A stretch of DNA of 64,000 nt. Source: Flavobacteriaceae bacterium UBA5534. GTDB taxonomy: Bacteria > Bacteroidota > Bacteroidia > Flavobacteriales > Flavobacteriaceae. The translations under genes and the position numbers were made by a program. The notes under the pieces are model-generated. The model saw nothing but the letters and a program-made list of their open reading frames with translations. It was not told the origin of the DNA and searched no databases. Positions 41,078-48,874 of this stretch are shown here, one piece after another. Positions within the stretch are counted from its first letter, which is position 1; each line of letters starts with the position of its first letter. Location: contig DINS01000029.1 of assembly GCA_002426015.1 (NCBI GenBank), positions 59,814 to 123,813 of the forward strand, written 5' to 3'.

Positions 41078-44000
41078 ATGGCAGTAATATCAGAAGACCA
41101 TATAGAGCAAATCATCATACAGGAGTTTATAGAGTTAGGCTACCAGTACATCAATGGCACAGACATTTCGCCCGATGGCTCAATGCCTGAAAGAGAATAC
41201 AACGAAGTAGTACTTAAAAACCGCTTACAAGAAGCCATTGCCAAACTCAACCCAAGTATTCCCTATGAAGCACAAGAAGAAGCCTTGCGTAAAGTTTTGC
41301 GTTCTGATAGTCCAGAGTTGTTTCAAAACAACTACCAATTCCATAAATACCTAACCGAAGGCGTAGATGTAGAATACCGCAAAACAGATAGAATTGCAGG
41401 CGACAAAGTTTGGCTCATAGATTATGAAAACCCAAGTAATAATGAGTTTTTAGTCATTAATCAATTTACCGTAATAGAAGGCAATACCAACAAACGGCCA
41501 GATGTTATTTTGTTTGTAAACGGCTTGCCTTTAGTGGTGATAGAACTTAAAAATGCAGCAGACGAAAATGCAGATGTCAATGCAGCATTCAACCAATTAC
41601 AAACCTACAAACACACCATACCAAGCCTATTTCAATACAATGCTTTATTGATAGCTTCTGATGGTTGGGATGCCTTATATGGTTCGCTTACGTCACCCAA
41701 ACAGTTTTTTGTGCCTTGGAAATCCATTGATGGGCAATTAGTAGCAGACGAAACCATTCCACAAATGGAAGTAATGGCAAAAGGGATGCTTAATAAAGAA
41801 GTATTGCCCGACCTAATTCGTCATTTTACTATATTCCACCAAAACAAAGAACAGATTACCAAAATAGTACCTCGTTATCATCAATACTTTGCAGTCAATA
41901 AAGCGGTAGAAGCTACAAGAAAAGCAACATCCGAAAACGGAGACCAAAGAGCAGGTGTTATCTGGCACACACAAGGAAGCGGTAAAAGCCTTTCTATGGC
42001 CTTTTACGCAGGTAAATTAGTGTTGGCACTCAACAACCCAACATTAGTAATATTAACTGATAGAAACGACCTTGACGACCAATTATTCGATACCTTTTCA
42101 TTAAGTCAAGACATACTAAGACAAACACCAGTACAAGCCGAAAATAGAGACGATTTAAAGAAGAAACTATCCGTAACATCAGGTGGTATTGTGTTTACTA
42201 CCATTCAAAAGTTCTTACCTGAGATAGAAGAAAAAATTGATTTAGGAAATGGCAAGTTTAAAAACATCAAAGGACAGTTTGAAGAATTATCAAACCGCAG
42301 AAACATTGTAGTAATTGCAGACGAAGCTCACAGAAGCCAATACGATTTTATGGATGGTTTTGCCAAACATATGCGAGATGCTTTGCCTAATGCTTCCTTT
42401 ATCGGTTTTACAGGAACACCTATTGAAAACACAGATAAAAATACCCAAGCCGTTTTTGGTGATTATATAGATGTTTATGACATCCAGCAAGCGGTAGAAG
42501 ATGGAGCAACGGTTCGTATTTTCTACGAAAACAGATTGGCTAAAATCACTTTAAAAGAAGAAGAAATTCCAAGAGTAGATGTAGAGTTTGAAGAATTAAC
42601 AGAAAGCGAAGAGGTTACAGACCAACAAAAACTAAAAGCCAAATGGGCAAGGTTAGAAGCTATTGTAGGCAATCAGCACCGTTTATCACTTATTGCAGCA
42701 GACATAGTAAAACACTTTGAAGAACGAAACGCCATATTAGACGGTAAAGCAATGATAGTGTGTATGAGCCGAAGAATATGTGTGGATCTGTATGCTGAAA
42801 TTATTAAAACAAAACCCGATTGGCACAGTGATGATGATGCAGAAGGTACAATAAAAGTAGTAATGACAGGTTCATCATCAGACCCCTTAAACTTCCAACC
42901 TCACGTAAGAAACAAGCCAAAACGAAAAGCATTAGGCGATAGATTAAAAGACCCTAAAGACAGCCTTAAATTAGCCATTGTTAGAGATATGTGGCTCACA
43001 GGTTTTGATGCCCCAAGTATGCACACCTTGTACATTGATAAGCCAATGAAAGGCCATAACCTAATGCAAGCCATAGCAAGAGTAAACCGTGTTTACAAAG
43101 ACAAAGAAGGAGGTTTGGTAGTAGATTATATTGGCATTGCAACAGACCTCAAAAAAGCCCTTTCTGTTTACACAGAAAGCGGAGGAAAAGGAAAACCAGC
43201 CTTTGACCAGGAAGAAGCTGCATCAGTAATGATGAGTAAGTATGAGATAGTGGCTCAAATGTTTGAAGAGCAACCCACAGACAAATCTCAACCTAAAGGT
43301 TTCGATTACAAAAGTTTCTTTGGGCTTACGCCAAAAGAAAAACTATATTTCCCTATTCAGGCAGCCAATTACATTTTAGGATTAGAAGATGGCAAAGCAA
43401 GATATACAAATGCCGTAACGGCACTTTCAAAATCCTTTGCTATTTCAGTACCACATCCATACACAAGTGATATTAGAGATGAAGTAGGCTTGTTCCAAGC
43501 CATTAAAGCAAGAATTGTAAAAGTTACTCAAAGCAGTAAAACAAAGAGTGATGAAGAAATAGAAACAGCTATTAAGCAAATTCTATCAGATGCCGTAGTA
43601 GCAGATGAAGTAGTAGATATTTTTGATGCAGCAGGTATCAAGAAACCCGATATTTCTATTCTATCAGACGAGTTTTTAGCAGAAGTAAAAGGAATGCAAC
43701 ATAAAAACTTAGCATTAGAATTACTAAAAAAGTTACTCAATGACGAAATAAAAACAAGGCAGAAAACCAATATAGTACAATCCAAGAAGTTTTCTGAAAT
43801 GATAGAAAATGCAGTACGCAACTATCAAAACAATTTAATCACATCAGCACAAGTCATAGAAGAACTTATCAATCTTGCCAAAGAGATAAAAGAAGCTGAC
43901 CGTAAAGGCGAAGATTTAGGTCTTGATTTCAGAGAGTTTGCATTTTACTCAGCATTAGAGGTAAACGATAGTGCAGTAGCCGTTTTAGGAGATGAAATAT

Positions 44001-44206
44001 TAAGACACATTGCCAGAGAATTAGTAGATACAATCCGCAAAAACAGCAGTATAGACTGGACAGTTAGAGAAAACGTACAAGCCAAAATGAGAATAGCAGT
44101 CAAGAAAATATTGCGAAAACACGGCTATCCACCAGACTTAGAGTTAAAAGCTACAGAAACCGTAATAGAGCAAGCCAAATTATTAGCAAACGAAATAAAC
44201 AAATAG
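41078..44206 (+). CDS. hsdR: Type I restriction-modification system, endonuclease/translocase subunit
   Basis: A 1042-aa HsdR. The N-terminal PD-(D/E)xK nuclease has RPDVILFVNGLPLVVIELKNA. The SF2 motor has Walker A THTQGSGKS-type (IWHTQGSGKSLSMAF), Walker B VVIADEAHRSQYD and motif III GFTGTPIENT, plus the later QAIARVNRVY (motif VI). The C-terminal HsdR helical domain (about 830-1042) is present. It translocates DNA and cuts unmodified DNA together with HsdM2S. It has its own 90-bp leader after a terminator, and its stop overlaps the start of a 60-aa membrane protein by one base. Confidence 0.95.
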   Translation: MAVISEDHIEQIIIQEFIELGYQYINGTDISPDGSMPEREYNEVVLKNRLQEAIAKLNPSIPYEAQEEALRKVLRSDSPELFQNNYQFHKYLTEGVDVEYRKTDRIAGDKVWLIDYENPSNNEFLVINQFTVIEGNTNKRPDVILFVNGLPLVVIELKNAADENADVNAAFNQLQTYKHTIPSLFQYNALLIASDGWDALYGSLTSPKQFFVPWKSIDGQLVADETIPQMEVMAKGMLNKEVLPDLIRHFTIFHQNKEQITKIVPRYHQYFAVNKAVEATRKATSENGDQRAGVIWHTQGSGKSLSMAFYAGKLVLALNNPTLVILTDRNDLDDQLFDTFSLSQDILRQTPVQAENRDDLKKKLSVTSGGIVFTTIQKFLPEIEEKIDLGNGKFKNIKGQFEELSNRRNIVVIADEAHRSQYDFMDGFAKHMRDALPNASFIGFTGTPIENTDKNTQAVFGDYIDVYDIQQAVEDGATVRIFYENRLAKITLKEEEIPRVDVEFEELTESEEVTDQQKLKAKWARLEAIVGNQHRLSLIAADIVKHFEERNAILDGKAMIVCMSRRICVDLYAEIIKTKPDWHSDDDAEGTIKVVMTGSSSDPLNFQPHVRNKPKRKALGDRLKDPKDSLKLAIVRDMWLTGFDAPSMHTLYIDKPMKGHNLMQAIARVNRVYKDKEGGLVVDYIGIATDLKKALSVYTESGGKGKPAFDQEEAASVMMSKYEIVAQMFEEQPTDKSQPKGFDYKSFFGLTPKEKLYFPIQAANYILGLEDGKARYTNAVTALSKSFAISVPHPYTSDIRDEVGLFQAIKARIVKVTQSSKTKSDEEIETAIKQILSDAVVADEVVDIFDAAGIKKPDISILSDEFLAEVKGMQHKNLALELLKKLLNDEIKTRQKTNIVQSKKFSEMIENAVRNYQNNLITSAQVIEELINLAKEIKEADRKGEDLGLDFREFAFYSALEVNDSAVAVLGDEILRHIARELVDTIRKNSSIDWTVRENVQAKMRIAVKKILRKHGYPPDLELKATETVIEQAKLLANEINK

Positions 44207-44388
44207 TGAAACGCAAAAGCAGATATACACCTTTACAAAGAATAGAACGAAACCTTCGGTTTTCGTTCAGTTGTATGCTGTCAATGATGTTTTCCCCAAA
44301 TTACACAAGACCATTCAGTTGGTGGGCTATATTTGGCATTATGGCCTTTTTAGCCTTTTCAATGTTTATGTTATCCATATCAAATTAG
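44206..44388 (+). CDS. Small membrane protein after hsdR
   Basis: A 60-aa protein starting at GTG 44206, which shares one base with the hsdR stop. It is basic at the N-terminus (KRKSRYTPLQRIERNLR) and has one strong hydrophobic helix at the C-terminus (WWAIFGIMAFLAFSMFMLSI), so it should sit in the inner membrane. The next gene starts after 3 bp. No family recognised. Its position directly before a nucleotide-cyclase-like gene suggests a possible small membrane effector or adaptor, but that is speculation. Confidence 0.5.
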   Translation: MKRKSRYTPLQRIERNLRFSFSCMLSMMFSPNYTRPFSWWAIFGIMAFLAFSMFMLSISN

Positions 44389-44391
44389 TTT

Positions 44392-45252
44392 ATGATTTCA
44401 CAATACATATATGGTAATAGAGCAGTAGCATTTTTGGACGTTCTTGGCTTTCAGAATAAGTTAAAAGAATTTGAAAATGAAGCCCTACAATACTATGATA
44501 ATTTTGTATCAGCTAATTCGGATGACGATACAGATGAAGATGAAGTTGGTGGTCGGGTATATTATTCTCAAAAAGCAACTGATTTTATTGAGACGTTTAA
44601 CAAGGCTATCTCTAAACTTGATAATGATAAATTTAGCTATTACTTATTTAGTGATAATATTTGCATTACAGCAAAAAACATCAGTAATGATGGGGAAAAG
44701 TCACTTGTTGAACTTCTATTAGTAATTTCAGAATTGTACTTTGAATTTGTTCAAAAAGGCTATTTTCTTAGAGGTGGTATTGATTATGGTTTATTTATCG
44801 ATAAGGCTTCAATTGCATTAGGTGTTCCATTAGCTACAGCATATAAAATGGAATCTTCACTTGCCGTATTTCCTCGTATTATCCTTTCTAAAGACTTTGT
44901 AAAACAGTTAAGCAACCACATAGCTATTGATGAGTACGAAATTGATTCAATTCTAAATTCAAGCTTGGTAAAGGTCAGTTGCGAAATACAATATTTAAAC
45001 GTTTTTAATCATATTTTTAAAGTAGAGGACAAAGAATATTTTTTTGAGAAATACAATCATTACATTTCAGAAAACCTCTTATCCAGTTCTGTTTCTGAAA
45101 GTATATTTCTTAAATACAAATGGTTAGCAGATGAATTTAATTCATTTATAGAAACCTACACATCAACATTAGCTTTTTATGATGAAAATTTTGACCCAAC
45201 TGAAGAGTATATCGAATCAATAAAACAACTAAAAGTATCTTATGGACAATAA
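44392..45252 (+). CDS. Class III nucleotide-cyclase-like protein
   Basis: A 286-aa protein not previously recognised by name. Its first 160 residues show the landmark order of class III cyclases: AVAFLDVLGF (first metal Asp, D16, in the FxDxxGF position), LFSDNICI (second metal Asp, D88), LRGGIDYG (127-133, equivalent to the RIGINTG loop), and LGVPLATAYKMES (equivalent to the G-x-VNxAARLES helix). The C-terminal part (about 170-286) is not recognised. If active it would make a cyclic nucleotide. It follows a 60-aa membrane protein by 3 bp and overlaps the next gene by 11 bp. Substrate preference cannot be read. Confidence 0.6.
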   Translation: MISQYIYGNRAVAFLDVLGFQNKLKEFENEALQYYDNFVSANSDDDTDEDEVGGRVYYSQKATDFIETFNKAISKLDNDKFSYYLFSDNICITAKNISNDGEKSLVELLLVISELYFEFVQKGYFLRGGIDYGLFIDKASIALGVPLATAYKMESSLAVFPRIILSKDFVKQLSNHIAIDEYEIDSILNSSLVKVSCEIQYLNVFNHIFKVEDKEYFFEKYNHYISENLLSSSVSESIFLKYKWLADEFNSFIETYTSTLAFYDENFDPTEEYIESIKQLKVSYGQ

Positions 45253-46351
45253 CTTAATATATATGCCAACTTTTAGAGTTAGGCAACAAGAAACCATTGT
45301 TTTAAAATCATTTGATTTTGGAAACAATATATACCCTTTATTAGAAATTGTAAAGGAACACGATAGAGCAAGAAAGGCAGAGTCCCAAAAATCATTTGAA
45401 GATATTCATAATGAATTGATAAATGAAATAACTGCCTCTCACGTATTTATTGACTTGCCAATTTACTTAAAACAATCAGGCTCAGTAAAGGATGAGGTAG
45501 TATCATTTTCATTTAGTGTAATAAACGATATTGAAAAACGTAGTGAGTACATCAATAGATTAAGTGTATCAAGTCCTAAAGCAATCCCAGTTATTTCGTC
45601 TTATTTATTCAAAACAGGCGAAACTGATAGTATTGAAAGACAAACAAATCTTTTACAACCTAATTTTGAAAGATTGGCGTACAGACTTTTTCCCATTTCA
45701 TTTAGTGTTGATTTCCCAATAGTTCAAGGGTTAGTAAGACCTAATGATTATATAATAATAGACTTAGACCAAATTACTCCATATCCAAAAAGCCCGCCTT
45801 TGCGACCAATTGTAAATGCTCTTAAAGCTTTTCAGGGCTGTTGTAAAATCCTCTTGCGTAGTGCAATTAATACTGAAATACAAAATGTTAAACTTGATCA
45901 CGGACAAGTTGTATTTGAAGCAGACAATAGTCATATAGATGTAGATATTATGACTGATTTTGGAGTAAATGCTACTGGTGATTTTGTGGGTATTAAAAAA
46001 GATGACCTTACAGCTGGTGGTACTATAAGTCCTGGGTTTATCTATTATGATGCTTCAGAAAATCAATACTACGGTTATAGAGCTGATATAAAAGAATTAA
46101 GCCAGTTTGAAAATAAAATTGTTCCCGACATATTAAGTTCAGATTCTACTACTCGAATGTTGGCAGAAATCCCTCCTTATTTATCTCTAACAAATAATGG
46201 TTATTCAACTTTATTAAACATCAATTCGGGCGGAGAAAGTGGAAAAAGTCAAGCTAAATTTAAAAAAATAGCTATGGAACATTATCTATATTGTATGAAA
46301 GTAAACATTGATTCTAATAAATTACATCAAACTAATAATCAGTTGCCATAA
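45242..46351 (+). CDS. Beta/sce7725-like family protein
   Basis: A 369-aa protein with the start pattern of the T4 beta / sce7725-like family (YMPTFRVRQQETIVLKSFDFGNNIYPLLEIVKEH) and a middle TIM-barrel-like stretch (VRPNDYIIIDLDQITPYP ... ILLRSAINTE). In that family the gene is nearly always next to an sce7726-type nuclease-fold gene, as here. It overlaps the cyclase-like gene by 11 bp (coupled translation), and its last 13 bp overlap the end of the convergent sce7726-like gene. A defence or phage-exclusion role is inferred from context. Confidence 0.65.
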   Translation: MDNNLIYMPTFRVRQQETIVLKSFDFGNNIYPLLEIVKEHDRARKAESQKSFEDIHNELINEITASHVFIDLPIYLKQSGSVKDEVVSFSFSVINDIEKRSEYINRLSVSSPKAIPVISSYLFKTGETDSIERQTNLLQPNFERLAYRLFPISFSVDFPIVQGLVRPNDYIIIDLDQITPYPKSPPLRPIVNALKAFQGCCKILLRSAINTEIQNVKLDHGQVVFEADNSHIDVDIMTDFGVNATGDFVGIKKDDLTAGGTISPGFIYYDASENQYYGYRADIKELSQFENKIVPDILSSDSTTRMLAEIPPYLSLTNNGYSTLLNINSGGESGKSQAKFKKIAMEHYLYCMKVNIDSNKLHQTNNQLP

Positions 46352-47079
46352 ATTATTTCGGGTTTAACATTTGTATTGAAAAAGAATTGCAAATCAATTG
46401 GTAAGATATTATTCCAATTAGTTTGAATGAATGTCCATCTTTTATCATACCTGCCCTTTAATGCTTGTTTTAATGTATCATTGATTTGTGCAGCATTGTA
46501 CTCTTTTAAGATTTGTTCATTATTCGAGCTGCCAAAATACTTTTGTAGTTCCTTTTTGTTCATTAAGGTAAGCTGTTCAGAGGCATTAATTTTAGGGCTA
46601 TATTTTGCTTCTCGATAAACAACTTTCTTAGATTTTTCATAATACCAAATTCCATAATAGTTAGGTATTAATTCAATCACTTTTTCAAGATGAGTTTTAT
46701 CAATTACAACCGTGTTATATTCAAATACATCACCATAGTCTTCAACTTGCTTTTTAAGTCTATTAAGTGTATCAATTTTTGATTTTACCTCAAATGATTT
46801 GGTGTCTCCATTGATAACTAAAAAATCTGTTCTACTTGTCTTTGCCTTTACCTCAAATGCAGCAACATATTTTTTGGTTATAAACTCTTTAGCAAGACGA
46901 TATTTCAAAATTTGCTCACCATCATAATTTTTAAAAACAGCATCATTTACCGTTTTTGCAAGCTCAAATTTATTGCAATCTTTGTATTTATCTGTTTGGA
47001 AAAAAGCAGCAAGAAGGTCTCTAAGCTGATTGGTATAGCTTAGAGTATTATATGATCTTGCAAGTGCTGAATAATCCAT
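46339..47079 (-). CDS. sce7726 family protein (PD-(D/E)xK nuclease fold)
   Basis: A 246-aa protein with the sce7726 pattern: N-terminal LRDLLAAFFQ, then a nuclease core RTDFLVINGDTKSFEVKSKIDTLNRLKKQ, with the D-E-K triad typical of PD-(D/E)xK, and a TVVIDKTHLEKV strand. The family pairs with sce7725/beta proteins. Here the pair is convergent, with a 13-bp overlap of the coding ends. A TATCTTTG -7 box is present on the reverse strand at 47110-47103, 24 bp upstream of the ATG. It is probably a DNA- or RNA-cutting effector, but no target is known. Confidence 0.78.
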   Translation of the reverse strand: MDYSALARSYNTLSYTNQLRDLLAAFFQTDKYKDCNKFELAKTVNDAVFKNYDGEQILKYRLAKEFITKKYVAAFEVKAKTSRTDFLVINGDTKSFEVKSKIDTLNRLKKQVEDYGDVFEYNTVVIDKTHLEKVIELIPNYYGIWYYEKSKKVVYREAKYSPKINASEQLTLMNKKELQKYFGSSNNEQILKEYNAAQINDTLKQALKGRYDKRWTFIQTNWNNILPIDLQFFFNTNVKPEIIYGN

Positions 47080-47102
47080 TTATTTCGTTAATATCGACAC
47101 CT

Positions 47103-47140
47103 CAAAGATACGAATTTCAAACTTAATTTTTGTATCTTTG
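47103..47140. promoter_or_regulatory. Symmetric divergent promoter region
   Basis: CAAAGATAC (47103-47111) and GTATCTTTG (47132-47140) are exact inverted repeats 20 bp apart. Each contains a TATCTTTG -7 box: leftward for the sce7726-like gene and rightward into the structured gene-free region. No good -33 boxes were found, so promoter strength is uncertain. Confidence 0.5.
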
Positions 47141-47202
47141 CACCCTTTTTTAATAGGTGTGGCAGAGCCACGAATTTATTAAGACCCACCCAGCCACCGC
47201 AC

Positions 47203-47611
47203 AAAACACGGCTTATGCACTCCCACCGCACAATGCCAACGCTTCAGTGCATACTATGGTACTGCCGCCATTTTTAAACTGTCATACTTTTTGTGTGGGC
47301 TGTTGCCATCGCTATACAGCACATTGCTTTTTTGTTTAAAGCATTTATTTCTTTAGCGGTAAAACTAAAAAAGCAAAGAGCTGTTGCCAACCCACACAGC
47401 CCAAACAAAAAGCCACTACATTCCAACCACCACCACCATTTCGCTTATGCCAGTATTAAAAATGTCGGAAGCTACATTAACATAATGTGGCATTATAGTA
47501 CTGCCTTTTCCCCTGCTTATGCAAGCATCCAACCGCACAGTCAGTCCTATAATAACATTATGTTAAGTATCCAGCACCATAGCTGTCCTTATCAGTCCAG
47601 AGCCGTGTTTT
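47203..47611. ncRNA. Candidate large structured RNA, domain 1
   Basis: A closing helix P1 pairs 47203-47213 with 47601-47611 (11 bp, perfect). P2 is a hairpin, 47214-47221 with 47246-47253 (8 bp, perfect). P3 pairs 47254-47260 with 47576-47582 (7 bp). Inside P3 are two long arms. P4 runs from 265-267/466-468 through 269-277/456-464, 278-281/451-454, 283-286/446-449, 287-293/406-412, 294-299/391-396, 316-320/380-384 to 324-333/367-376 (offsets from 47000). P5 is 473-475/567-569, 477-487/556-566, 493-498/547-552, 500-503/542-545 and 514-518/523-527. That is about 103 pairs in 409 nt. The transcribed strand is uncertain. No known RNA class recognised. Confidence 0.55.
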
Positions 47612-47663
47612 AACCAGCCGCACCCACCCAAAAACCCAATTCCCCACCACCCTTTTCAGCGGT

Positions 47664-47995
47664 CAGAAAAAAAATAAACTATGATGTTTAGTGTCGGCTT
47701 TAAGTAGGTACTATTCCGTTTCTCTACATAGCACCCACTACAGCCTGATATGCCAGCAAGAGTAGTGCCTGCCCTCCATTCCACGAACCCACAGCACAAT
47801 TCCATTACGCAATCCGTATGCTTTCCCCAACGCAATAAAACTTTGCAGAAATGTAAAGATTGCAAAGTTTGCAACACTGCAAAAGCATACAGTATTGCTC
47901 CATTCCATACCCAAGCAATCGTTCCATTCCGTTCAGTCACCACACTTGCCACACACAAGCCACCGCACAAATAAGGTATAGTTTATTTTTTTCTG
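47664..47995. ncRNA. Candidate large structured RNA, domain 2
   Basis: A long closing helix pairs 47664-47682 with 47978-47995 (18 pairs, one bulged A). Two wobble positions and one G-C continue it outward on the + strand (661-663 with 996-998), which mildly favours + as the transcribed strand. Internal helices are 696-700/957-961, 736-741/762-767, 809-813/894-898, 816-824/882-890 and 838-847/861-870 (offsets from 47000). The last three stack into one arm around a GCAAT/ATTGC, GTATGCTTT/AAAGCATAC and AAACTTTGCA/TGCAAAGTTT series. It is separated from domain 1 by 52 nt of C-rich sequence. Confidence 0.5.
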
Positions 47996-48122
47996 GTCAT
48001 TATACCCCCATTGGAATTGAAAGAAAGAAGTATCAATTAAGATTAGAATTTAAAGAGATGTTTTAACAAAAAGAATAAAAAAGGAAGCAAAAGTAGGTGG
48101 CTACAATTGGCCCTTCAAGTTC

Positions 48123-48139
48123 AAGCCCTACGGGTTTTT
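48123..48139 (+). terminator. Weak stem-loop with T tract, possible end of the + strand transcript
   Basis: AAGCCC-TAC-GGGTTT forms a six-pair stem (one G-U) followed by a short T run. A second small stem-loop (ACCC-TGTC-GGGT, 48152-48163) with a T tract follows. Either could end a transcript from the structured region. Confidence 0.35.
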
Positions 48140-48297
48140 AAAAAAATCTCCACCCTGTCGGGTAGTATTTTTTCAAAAAAACTTGCTTGTCCAATCTCCA
48201 CCACCTGATGAGATGGCTTTCTTTTTTTTTCGTTTTTTTCTTTGTCAAAAAATTTTTTGTCAGAGGGGATTTCGGAAGCAAACAAAATCATCTCAAA

Positions 48298-48723
48298 ATG
48301 GCAAAATTCTCACTTAAAACGTACAGCCCAAAAGCTCAAATAAACGAGCCACATTTTTACATCCTATGCAAAGGAAACAACAGCGGAAAACCACTTTCCG
48401 AGCCTTGCCCGAATTGTTTTGTATTAACCGCCAAAACCGAAGAAGATAAGCAGTTTTTTTACTCGCTTTGTTTCGGATTATGGAAGGCAAAATCCTTTGA
48501 GTATTTCTTAAAAGGTTCCGTTATTCCATTCATTACCATTGGGGATTGCAAACAAGCCATAAATAACGGATTAGAGCAAGCTAAAAACGATTTAAAAGGC
48601 TTCAATAAGTCAGTAAAGGCATTAGAAATTTTAGAGCAGCAAGAGAAAAAATACAAAGAAACTTTGCTACTTATCAATGATGCCAAAAGGGCTATTTTTT
48701 ACCGTTACATCAAAAGGAGGTAA
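48298..48723 (+). CDS. DUF6943-like small protein
   Basis: A 141-aa protein. The start is placed at ATG 48298 (MAKFSLKTYSPKAQINEPHFYILCKGNNSGKPLSEPCPNCFVLT). The upstream in-frame stretch is a pyrimidine-rich, Phe-coding leader unlike a protein. PHFYILCKGNNSGKPL, EPCPNCFVL and GSVIPFITIGD match what I recall of the DUF6943 family of Bacteroidota mobile elements. A CPNC pair could bind metal. The C-terminal half is a charged helix. Function unknown. It is the first gene after the structured gene-free region. Confidence 0.65.
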   Translation: MAKFSLKTYSPKAQINEPHFYILCKGNNSGKPLSEPCPNCFVLTAKTEEDKQFFYSLCFGLWKAKSFEYFLKGSVIPFITIGDCKQAINNGLEQAKNDLKGFNKSVKALEILEQQEKKYKETLLLINDAKRAIFYRYIKRR

Positions 48724-48805
48724 AAAACCTTTCCTATGGTTGTCTTATGGTTTAGATACACTTATTTAAACCTTATTTAACCATTATAGGAAAAAAGGTG
48801 CAAAC

Positions 48806-48837
48806 GAAAAAAGCCCACTCGATATGAGCAGGCTTTC
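48806..48837 (-). terminator. Terminator at the 3' end of the reverse-strand MARQTG-family gene
   Basis: An imperfect hairpin (AAAGCCtGCTC with GAGTGGGCTTT on the reverse strand), followed there by a run of T. It lies 38 bp past the stop of the 267-aa protein and could also serve the forward DUF6943-like gene. Confidence 0.55.
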
Positions 48838-48874
48838 CCGATTTTCCGAAATCATCTAATCCACTGATGAAGAA

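Larger units (their letters stand above)
47080..48297. other. 1.2-kb stretch without protein genes; C-rich, highly structured
   Basis: No credible protein gene lies here. The + strand is strongly C-rich and G-poor, unlike its flanks. It begins with a symmetric divergent promoter region and a small hairpin (GTGGC-AGA-GCCAC, 47159-47171). The body is two folded domains (47203-47611 and 47664-47995). After these come an AT-rich spacer, two weak stem-loops (48123-48137 and 48152-48163) and a pyrimidine-rich leader before the DUF6943-like gene. Confidence 0.75.

Noticed and set aside
47477..47568. XerC/XerD dif-like half sites (TTATGTTAA with CAGTnCTATAA) in inverted pair
   Set aside because: The half sites resemble XerD arms, but the spacers are 5 and 7 bp instead of 6. 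The inverted pair is fully explained as the two strands of helix P5 in the structured domain.
47190..47970. CRISPR-like array from the repeated CCACCGCACAA units
   Set aside because: Only about 10 bp are repeated, spacing is irregular (tens to hundreds of bp), and no cas genes are present. The copies sit in loops of the folded region.
47157..47974. Several open reading frames of 60-106 codons on both strands in the gene-free region
   Set aside because: They are low-complexity (His/Pro/Thr/Cys-rich), overlap each other on both strands, match no family, and follow from C-rich composition with few stop codons. The base-pairing structure explains the sequence better.
48187..48297. N-terminal extension MSNLHHLMRWLSFFFVFFF of the DUF6943-like protein as a membrane anchor
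   Set aside because: The stretch comes from a poly-pyrimidine tract, and relatives start near the MAKFSLKTY position. The ATG at 48298 fits the family length.
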